Part shown: positions 1 through 4,468 of the stretch, one piece after another
Position numbering within the stretch: position 1 is the first letter of the stretch
How the letters are laid out: each line of letters begins with the position of its first letter
Source of the DNA: Chloroflexota bacterium
GTDB taxonomy: Bacteria > Chloroflexota > Anaerolineae > Anaerolineales > Villigracilaceae
NCBI GenBank assembly: GCA_026389975.1
Contig: JAPLGV010000023.1
Span: 1-6,294 of the forward strand
DNA: 6,294 nt
Direction of reading: 5' to 3'
The notes under the pieces: model-generated
What the model was told of the DNA's origin: nothing
Databases searched by the model: none
The model's input: the letters and a program-made list of their open reading frames with translations, nothing else
Translations under genes and position numbers: made by a program

Positions 1-2
1 CC

Positions 3-32
3 CTGCTGGAAGAAGCCTCGAAAATTAAGTAA
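3..32 (+). CDS. possible 3' end of an upstream gene (partial)
   Basis: Frame 3 reads LLEEASKIK followed by TAA at 30-32. It looks like the end of a charged C-terminal helix, and the stop falls 23 bases before the protease start, as expected for a same-strand neighbour. Nine codons are too few to identify a family or to exclude chance; the other two forward frames also stop soon after. The call rests only on composition and spacing. Confidence 0.3.
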   Translation: MLEEASKIK

Positions 33-45
33 TCAGCCACCAAAT

Positions 46-49
46 GGAG
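46..49 (+). promoter_or_regulatory. ribosome binding site deciding the protease start
   Basis: GGAG lies 6 bases before ATG at 56. An in-frame ATG at 44 overlaps this site and has no comparable purine-rich sequence upstream. The site therefore favours the start at 56, which also gives a compact lipoprotein signal beginning MSKK. Confidence 0.6.
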
Positions 50-55
50 AATAGT

Positions 56-1192
56 ATGAGTAAAAAAGTCACTTTATCGGTAGTCGTGGTCCTTGTGGCA
101 GCCTCGCTGATGGCCTGCCAGATGACCAGTTTGTTCCCCACCCCCACAGCCACCGCCGTCCCGGCGCTGCCGGTCTCATCCACCACAACGGACCTTTCAA
201 ACCAGCAAGACCGGTTGATGACCATCTACCAGCAGTTCAGCCCGGGCGAGGTCTCCATCCGCACCACCACCGCCCAGGGTTCGGGCTGGGCCTACAGCGG
301 CGACGGGGTTATCGTGACCAACAATCACGTGGTGGGCACCGAAACCCGGGTCGAGGTGGACTTTGCATCTGGTCTCAAAACCTACGGGGACGTGGTCGGG
401 ACGGATGCCTCCTCCGACCTGGCCGTCATCAAAGTGGACGTGGCGGCCTCGGAACTGCATCCGTTACCGCTGGGCGATTCCGATATCCTGCAGGTTGGAC
501 AGACCGTGATTGCCATCGGCAATCCCTTTGGTCTGAGCGGCACGATGACCACCGGCATCATCTCGGCCCTGGGACGGTCACTGCCCACCAGCAGCCAGGT
601 GCAGGGCGGCGGGTATTTCTCCAACGCCGACATTATCCAGACCGACACGGCCCTCAATCCCGGCAATTCGGGCGGTCCGCTCCTGAACCTGAACGGGGAA
701 GTGATCGGCATTAACAGTGCCATCGAGACCACCGGCTATACCACCGGCGGTGAACCGCTTAATTCGGGCATCGGCTTTGCCATTTCGATCAACACCGTCA
801 AGCGGGTCGTTCCGAGCCTGATCCAGAACGGTAAATTTGATTATGCTTATCTTGGAATTTCGTCCCCGCCGGGGGACCTGCCCTTGACCGTGATTGAGGC
901 ACTTGGCCTGAAAAGCACCTCCGGCGCGTATGTCACCAGCGTGACCCCAGGCGGACCGTCAGACCAGGCCGGTATCCAGGCCGGGACGCAGCCGCTCAAT
1001 CTGTCTGGCTACCAGGGCCTGAACAAGGGCGGCGACCTGGTCATCGCCATTGACGGTCAGCCGGTCGTTACCTTCGACGATATGATCCGTTACCTCGCCC
1101 TGCACAAATCCCCCGGTGAACCGGTTACGCTGACCATCCTGCGCGGCGACCAGCAACTGGATGTATCGGTTGTGTTGGGAAAGCGGCCATAG
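56..1192 (+). CDS. HtrA/DegP-like serine protease, lipoprotein, one PDZ domain
   Basis: This is a predicted membrane-anchored trypsin-like protease of the S1C (HtrA/Deg) family, 378 residues, likely involved in quality control of exported proteins. Residues 1-21 form a lipoprotein signal peptide: MSKK, a hydrophobic Val/Leu run, then lipobox LMAC with the modified Cys at 21. A Ser/Thr/Pro-rich linker (PTPTATAVP) follows. The catalytic triad is visible: His91 in VTNNHVV, Asp121 in SSDLAVIKV and Ser205 in NPGNSGGPL. GNPFGLSGTMTTGIISALGR is the usual core strand region. A single PDZ domain occupies about 262-378, with carboxylate-binding loop YLGI and the typical segment GGDLVIAIDGQPV. All key residues are present, so it should be active. 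ATG 56 was chosen over ATG 44 because of the GGAG at 46-49. It converges on the molybdoenzyme gene. The family call is firm; the substrate is unknown. Confidence 0.95.
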   Translation: MSKKVTLSVVVVLVAASLMACQMTSLFPTPTATAVPALPVSSTTTDLSNQQDRLMTIYQQFSPGEVSIRTTTAQGSGWAYSGDGVIVTNNHVVGTETRVEVDFASGLKTYGDVVGTDASSDLAVIKVDVAASELHPLPLGDSDILQVGQTVIAIGNPFGLSGTMTTGIISALGRSLPTSSQVQGGGYFSNADIIQTDTALNPGNSGGPLLNLNGEVIGINSAIETTGYTTGGEPLNSGIGFAISINTVKRVVPSLIQNGKFDYAYLGISSPPGDLPLTVIEALGLKSTSGAYVTSVTPGGPSDQAGIQAGTQPLNLSGYQGLNKGGDLVIAIDGQPVVTFDDMIRYLALHKSPGEPVTLTILRGDQQLDVSVVLGKRP

Positions 1193-1199
1193 ATCAAAT

Positions 1200-1237
1200 C
1201 TTAACCACAACCCCCAGAGAACGGGGGCAGGCGGCAC
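1200..1237 (+). repeat. 38-bp identical module, copy 1
   Basis: These 38 bases are identical to 3021-3058. The module starts CTTAACCACA and contains a small GC hairpin (CCCCC, 7-base loop AGAGAAC, GGGGG) at 1211-1227. It forms the left end of the inverted-repeat element here and of the GxxExxY element at 3022. Flanking sequence diverges immediately on both sides. Confidence 0.85.
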
Positions 1238-1276
1238 AGAGACACGAAGGTTTTTGCGTCGTGTCTCTGTGGTTAA
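1201..1276. repeat. inverted-repeat element A, gene-less copy
   Basis: The ends are TTAACCACA (1201-1209) and TGTGGTTAA (1268-1276), perfect inverted repeats. If the 29 bases at 1210-1238 are set aside, the left arm reads TTAACCACAGAGACACGA, the exact reverse complement of 1259-1276 (18 of 18). As it stands, CACAGAGACACGA (1235-1247) and TCGTGTCTCTGTG (1259-1271) form a perfect 13-bp stem with an 11-base loop. It begins 8 bases after the protease stop and lies between convergent genes, so it may also help end transcription, although no T-run follows. No protein is encoded. It appears to be a non-coding relative of the GxxExxY-bearing element at 3022-3525. Confidence 0.85.
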
Positions 1277-1280
1277 AACG

Positions 1281-1306
1281 CCCTTCCTCCGAAGCGATGG
1301 AAGGGG
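1281..1306 (-). terminator. possible rho-independent terminator of the molybdoenzyme gene
   Basis: Read on the minus strand just after the TGA at 1307-1309, CCCTTCC and GGAAGGG (1299-1305 and 1281-1287 on the plus strand) form a 7-bp stem with an 11-base loop. It is followed by GCGTTTT. The T-run is short, so this is a weak terminator at best. Position directly after the stop is the main support. Confidence 0.4.
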
Positions 1307-1948
1307 TCAGGCAAATCTCTCTTCCTTCCATATGTCAGCGCTGTTGTTGTAGCCGGCTTTTTCCCAAAAGCCCTGACGGTCGCGCGGCATGAACTCCAGC
1401 CCGCGCAGCCACTTGGCACCCTTCCACAGGTAGGGACTCGCCAAATCGTTGCGGCCGGGGATGGCGCCGACAACACCGCGCAGGGGATAGCCATGTTCGG
1501 GGGTGATCGGCTCGCCGTTGAAATGGGTCGCCAGCAAGAAATTCTCCTGCAGAACCACTTCCAGGGGCAGGTTGACCGTAAACCCATAATCGGCGTGCTG
1601 CATCACGAACTGCGCGGCGGGCTTGAGTTTGATGAGACCTTGCTCCACCAGCGTCTGCACCGGGACGCCCTCCCACAGGGTGTCGGCCTTGCTCCAACGT
1701 GTCACACAGTGGATGTCCATCGTGACCTGCGTGCGCGGCAGTTGGTTGAACTCGTCCCACGTCCAGGCCTTTTCTTCCTCCACTTCGCCCCAGACGCGGA
1801 AATCCCACGTGGCCGGGTTGAAGGTGGGCACCGGCCCGTAGTGCAGGACGGGAAACTTCACCGTCAGCGCCTGGCCGGGCGGCAGGCGGTTTTCGCTGCG
1901 GAACCGTTCTTCCTCCTTGCGGCGGTCGGGACTTTTAAAGTTAAACAT
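1307..1948 (-). CDS. sulfite oxidase-like molybdopterin oxidoreductase (YuiH type)
   Basis: This is a predicted molybdenum-cofactor enzyme of the sulfite oxidase fold, 213 residues, the size of the short bacterial 'sulfite oxidase-like oxidoreductase' group typified by Bacillus YuiH. The core motif MDIHCVTRWS places the molybdenum-ligand Cys at residue 81. Other hallmarks are WTWDEFNQLP (62-71), the HGYPLR stretch (152-157) and LWKGAKWLRGLEF (174-186). No Tat or Sec signal is present, so the enzyme is probably cytoplasmic, unlike periplasmic MsrP. The dimerisation domain of eukaryotic sulfite oxidase is absent. Between PLRGVV and YLWKGAKW it carries GAIPGRNDLASP, which seems longer than the corresponding loop I recall for YuiH. 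ATG 1948 is preferred over an in-frame TTG at 1957 because AGGAG at 1962-1958 is spaced for the ATG and abuts the TTG. Substrate and electron partner are not evident from the neighbours. Confidence 0.88.
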   Translation of the reverse strand: MFNFKSPDRRKEEERFRSENRLPPGQALTVKFPVLHYGPVPTFNPATWDFRVWGEVEEEKAWTWDEFNQLPRTQVTMDIHCVTRWSKADTLWEGVPVQTLVEQGLIKLKPAAQFVMQHADYGFTVNLPLEVVLQENFLLATHFNGEPITPEHGYPLRGVVGAIPGRNDLASPYLWKGAKWLRGLEFMPRDRQGFWEKAGYNNSADIWKEERFA

Positions 1949-1957
1949 TCTAGACAA

Positions 1958-1962
1958 CTCCT
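1958..1962 (-). promoter_or_regulatory. ribosome binding site deciding the molybdoenzyme start
   Basis: On the minus strand AGGAG is followed by 9 bases and then ATG (1948-1946). The alternative TTG start at 1957 would directly touch the AGGAG, leaving no spacing. This selects the ATG. Confidence 0.6.
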
Positions 1963-1968
1963 GTCCAA

Positions 1969-1974
1969 ATTATA
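1969..1974 (-). promoter_or_regulatory. candidate -10 box of the molybdoenzyme gene
   Basis: The minus strand reads TATAAT here, in an otherwise GC-rich region, 20 bases upstream of the ATG at 1948. Transcription would start near 1962, at the edge of the AGGAG, giving a very short leader. No convincing -35 box is seen; its expected place overlaps the plus-strand TATAAT at 1991-1996. Confidence 0.45.
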
Positions 1975-1990
1975 ACACCTCCCCTTACGG

Positions 1991-1996
1991 TATAAT
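1991..1996 (+). promoter_or_regulatory. candidate -10 box of the GT4 gene, leaderless start
   Basis: TATAAT ends 6 bases before the GTG at 2003. The predicted transcription start, about 7 bases after the box, coincides with the start codon, so the mRNA would be leaderless. No ribosome binding site precedes the GTG, which agrees. No clear -35 box is present. Confidence 0.5.
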
Positions 1997-2002
1997 CCCC
2001 TC

Positions 2003-3013
2003 GTGCCACGTATTTGTATCCTCCCGAGAGCAGCCAATACCGGCGGCGTAACCTCCTTCCAGGCCAATTTGACCGCCGGACTTAACGCGCGCGGCATCCA
2101 GGTCTGCTATCGTCTCAACGAGACACCCTTTGAGGCGGTGCTGCTCACCAGCACCACCCGTGACCTGCCCGGCCTGCTGCGCCTCCGGCAGCACGGTATC
2201 CGCATCATCCAGCGCCTGGACGGCATCAACTGGCTGCACCGCCGCCTGCGCACAGGTCCGCGCCACTTCCTGCGCGCCGAGTACGGCAACCGCCTGCTCG
2301 CCCTGCTCCGCTCCCGGGTGGTGACGCATATTGTCTACCAATCCGAGTTTGTGCGCGACTGGTGGGCCGGGAGGTTCGGCCCGGAGCGCGTCCCGTCGGT
2401 TGTCATCCATAACGGCGTGGACCTCTCGGCTTACACGCCCGACGGCCCACACGAGCGCCCGACTGGAGCCTTTCGGCTACTGCTGGTGGAAGGCAGTCTG
2501 CAAGGCGGTTACGAAACCGGACTGGCAACCGCCCTTGGACTGGCCGAACGGTTGGCTGAAAAATTCCCGCTCGAAATGATGGTCGTTGGCCGCCTCTCCC
2601 CGTACCTGCAAACCGTCACCCAAAAAAAGAGCCGGGTGCCCATCCTCTGGGCCGGACTGGTGCCGCGTGAACATATCCCGGCTCTCGACCGCTCGGCGCA
2701 CCTGCTATATTCGGCAGACATCAATGCCGCCTGCCCGAATTCGGTCATCGAAGCCCTGGCCTGCGGGCTGCCGGTATCAGGATTTGCGACCGGGGCACTG
2801 CCCGAACTGGTCACCGGCGATGCCGGCCGCCTCGTCTCATATGGTGGTGACCCGTGGAAACTCGACCCGCCCGACCTGCCCGCCCTGACCGGGGCCGCCG
2901 CGGAAATCCTGCAAAACAATGCGCACTTCCGAGCGGCTGCCCGCCAGCGCGCCAAAGAAGCTTTTGGGCTGGATGCGATGGTGGATCGCTATTTGAATGT
3001 GTTACTTGGATAG
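2003..3013 (+). CDS. glycosyltransferase family 4 (GT-B fold)
   Basis: This is a predicted retaining glycosyltransferase, 336 residues, cytoplasmic, acting in assembly of a surface polysaccharide. The N-terminal acceptor domain begins MPRICILPRAANTGGVTSFQ, where the NTGGV loop is typical of GT4 enzymes. YQSEFVRDWW (112-121) and HNGVD (136-140) are standard mid-protein motifs before the interdomain hinge. The C-terminal Rossmann domain (about 155-310) holds the sugar-nucleotide site CPNSVIEALACGLPV (244-258) followed by TGALPELV. The first Glu of the classic E-x7-E pair is replaced by Ala242, while Glu250 is kept; this may be a subfamily trait. The GTG start is set by the N-terminal motif and lies at the likely transcription start. 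It is the first gene of the + strand glycan cluster, and a GxxExxY element follows it 8 bases after its stop. Donor and acceptor cannot be read from sequence. Confidence 0.9.
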   Translation: MPRICILPRAANTGGVTSFQANLTAGLNARGIQVCYRLNETPFEAVLLTSTTRDLPGLLRLRQHGIRIIQRLDGINWLHRRLRTGPRHFLRAEYGNRLLALLRSRVVTHIVYQSEFVRDWWAGRFGPERVPSVVIHNGVDLSAYTPDGPHERPTGAFRLLLVEGSLQGGYETGLATALGLAERLAEKFPLEMMVVGRLSPYLQTVTQKKSRVPILWAGLVPREHIPALDRSAHLLYSADINAACPNSVIEALACGLPVSGFATGALPELVTGDAGRLVSYGGDPWKLDPPDLPALTGAAAEILQNNAHFRAAARQRAKEAFGLDAMVDRYLNVLLG

Positions 3014-3020
3014 AGGTGGA

Positions 3021-3058
3021 CTTAACCACAACCCCCAGAGAACGGGGGCAGGCGGCAC
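3021..3058 (+). repeat. 38-bp identical module, copy 2
   Basis: This is identical over 38 bases to 1200-1237 and includes the CCCCC/GGGGG hairpin at 3032-3048. It forms the left end of the GxxExxY element. As in copy 1, the TTAACC end starts after exactly 8 bases following a TAG stop codon. Confidence 0.85.
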
Positions 3059-3525
3059 GAAGTCACAAATAATTTCAAGGAGGAGGGCATGGTCAGAACA
3101 GGAGAACATATCCCGCTCCTGCCGGGAACTGAGCCGATTGCTACAAAAATCGTGGACGCGGCATATATAGTCCATAAGGCGTTGGGACCGGGATTATTGG
3201 AAAATGTTTACGAGATCTGCTTCTGCCATGAACTTAAAAAGCGCGGCCTGTCTTTTCAAAGGCAGGTATCCGTACCCATCACCTACGATGGAATTACTTT
3301 CAACGAAGGTTTCCGTCTGGATGTGCTGGTCGAGGGTAAAGTAATCTGCGAAATAAAAACTGTAGAGAACCTGAACGATATTCACCAAGCACAACTGCTC
3401 TCCCAGATGAAACTAACCGGGAAACGTCTCGGTTTCCTGATAAACTTCAATGTTGCCGTCATCAAATATGGCATCAAGAGGATGATTCTATAAAAACCTC
3501 GTGTCCTTGCGCCTTCGTGGTAGAG
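3022..3525 (+). mobile_element. putative GxxExxY-bearing inverted-repeat element (B)
   Basis: The unit fills the space between the GT4 and FkbM genes. Its left end is TTAACCAC; setting aside a 29-base module (3030-3058), the left arm continues GAAGTCACAAA. Its right end, read in reverse complement, is CTACCACGAAGGCGCAAGG. The arms share ACCACGAAG exactly and then match partly. Inside lies one gene, the GxxExxY protein. Elements at 1201-1276 and 4386-4460 have related ends without a gene. No target-site duplication is obvious and no transposase is present, so mobility is an inference from the repeat ends, the copy number in the window and the AT-richer cargo. The right boundary is approximate. 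Confidence 0.6.
3089..3493 (+). CDS. GxxExxY protein (PD-(D/E)XK nuclease-like family)
   Basis: This is a 134-residue small protein of the GxxExxY family, predicted to have a PD-(D/E)XK nuclease-like fold; its biological role is not established. Seen in order: helix with HKALGPGLLENVYE, containing G35-LL-E38-NV-Y41, which names the family; the strand pair around FRLDVLVEGKVICEIKTVE, with Asp78 and Glu88-x-Lys90 matching the nuclease D...ExK core; and HQAQLLSQMKLTG (99-111), matching the conserved Q-LL-K helix. The length is normal and the gene is intact. A strong ribosome binding site, AAGGAGG at 3077-3083, is 5 bases before the ATG. A hand count gives about 46% GC over 3121-3480, against 67-73% in sampled 60-base lines of neighbouring genes, which suggests separate ancestry. 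It is the only gene inside the repeat-bounded element and unlikely to take part in glycan synthesis. Confidence 0.92.
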   Translation: MVRTGEHIPLLPGTEPIATKIVDAAYIVHKALGPGLLENVYEICFCHELKKRGLSFQRQVSVPITYDGITFNEGFRLDVLVEGKVICEIKTVENLNDIHQAQLLSQMKLTGKRLGFLINFNVAVIKYGIKRMIL

Positions 3526-3530
3526 TCCTC

Positions 3531-4388
3531 ATGAAAAAATTATTCCTCTCCAGCGCGGCCTTCGCCGCCAAAATCCTGCCGAATTCTTTCAAGCAAGCCA
3601 TCTACAAGGTCAAGCCGCTGGCGCGTCTCATCCGCCGCGGGCTGAACCGCGCAGCTCCGACCGGGTTGGTCGAAGTTAAAGTCGCCGCCGGAGACCTGGC
3701 CGGGTTCACCATCCTGCTTGATATGCAAGTTGATAAGGATTACTGGCTCGGCACGTACGAGCCGGAACTACAATCTGCTCTGCGCGAGCTTATTCCCGCC
3801 AGCGCGGTCATCTTCGACGTAGGCGCGAACATCGGCTACGTGTCGCTCCTGCTGGCAAAAGCCGCCGGGGAGACGGGAAAAATATTTGCCTTTGAGGCGC
3901 TCCCGTCCAACGTCGAACAACTGCGGCGCAACCTGGCACTTAACGGGATGGACGCGCAGGTGACGGTCATCGCCAGCGCGGTGACACAGGCCCCCGGTCC
4001 GGTGCGTTTTCTGGTTCACGCTTCCGGTGGGATGGGCAAGGCTGCCGGGTCCGCCGGTCGGGATGACCAGTACCAGTCAGAAGTGACCGTTCCCGGAATT
4101 TCTCTGGACGAGTTCGTCTATGGCCAGGGCAACCTGCCGCCGCAAGTGGTCAAGATGGACATTGAGGGCGGCGAGGTGATGGCGCTGCCGGGGATGCGCC
4201 GGGTGTTGACCGAGGCGCGCCCGCTGATGCTGATGGAACTGCACGGACCGGAATCCAGCCGGGTTGCCTGGGAGACGCTGACCGCCGCCGGTTACGAGAT
4301 TTGCTGGATGCGCCCCGGCTACCCGGTCGTCCCCTCCCTGGAGGCGATGGGCTGGAAGGCGTATATCGTGGCAAAGCCGAAGGCATAA
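3531..4388 (+). CDS. FkbM-family SAM-dependent methyltransferase
   Basis: This is a predicted class I O-methyltransferase of the FkbM family, 285 residues, likely methylating a sugar of the glycan made by this cluster. The SAM-binding motif I is VIFDVGANIGYVSLLLAK (93-110), followed by the acidic strand end FAFEALPSN (119-127). The family signature KMDIEGGEVMALPGM (208-222) and the strand LMLMELHG (232-239) complete the fold. Residues 1-60 are a basic N-terminal region. ATG 3531 (MKKLFLSS) is preferred; a GTG at 3501 adds ten residues encoded by the end of the repeat element and is unlikely to be used. Only a weak purine stretch, GGTAGAG, precedes the ATG, and it belongs to the repeat. The stop TAA at 4386-4388 is the first bases of the next inverted-repeat element. 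Substrate unknown. Confidence 0.9.
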   Translation: MKKLFLSSAAFAAKILPNSFKQAIYKVKPLARLIRRGLNRAAPTGLVEVKVAAGDLAGFTILLDMQVDKDYWLGTYEPELQSALRELIPASAVIFDVGANIGYVSLLLAKAAGETGKIFAFEALPSNVEQLRRNLALNGMDAQVTVIASAVTQAPGPVRFLVHASGGMGKAAGSAGRDDQYQSEVTVPGISLDEFVYGQGNLPPQVVKMDIEGGEVMALPGMRRVLTEARPLMLMELHGPESSRVAWETLTAAGYEICWMRPGYPVVPSLEAMGWKAYIVAKPKA

Positions 4389-4460
4389 CCACAAAGGGCA
4401 CAAAGGCGCACAAAGGAAAACGTAAACCCCCTTCGTGTTACTTGGTGTCCTTTGTGGTGA
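4386..4460. repeat. inverted-repeat element C, gene-less copy
   Basis: The left arm 4386-4416 (TAACCACAAAGGGCACAAAG...) and the right arm 4430-4460 (...GTGTCCTTTGTGGTGA) are inverted repeats matching at 24 of 31 positions, separated by 13 bases. The ends match those of elements A and B in kind (AACCACA / TGTGGT). It fills almost the whole space between the FkbM and membrane-protein genes, supplies the TAA stop of the former, and its GGTGA end is the only purine-rich sequence ahead of the next start. Translated through, it gives the TTKGTKAHKGK...SFVVKI type of low-information peptide. Confidence 0.85.
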
Positions 4461-4468
4461 AAATTTCT

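Noticed and set aside
382..732. Minus-strand open frame inside the protease gene
   Set aside because: It is a shadow of GC-rich coding DNA on the opposite strand; the protease frame carries the full catalytic triad.
1201..1276. Element A as the rho-independent terminator of the protease
   Set aside because: The 13-bp stem is strong but is followed by GTTAAAACG without a T-run on the plus strand, and related sequences occur inside the operon where termination would be harmful. It is described as a repeat instead.
1493..1975. Long + strand open frame opposite the molybdoenzyme
   Set aside because: Its translation has no recognisable motif, while the minus strand encodes a clear sulfite-oxidase-like protein with a start and ribosome binding site.
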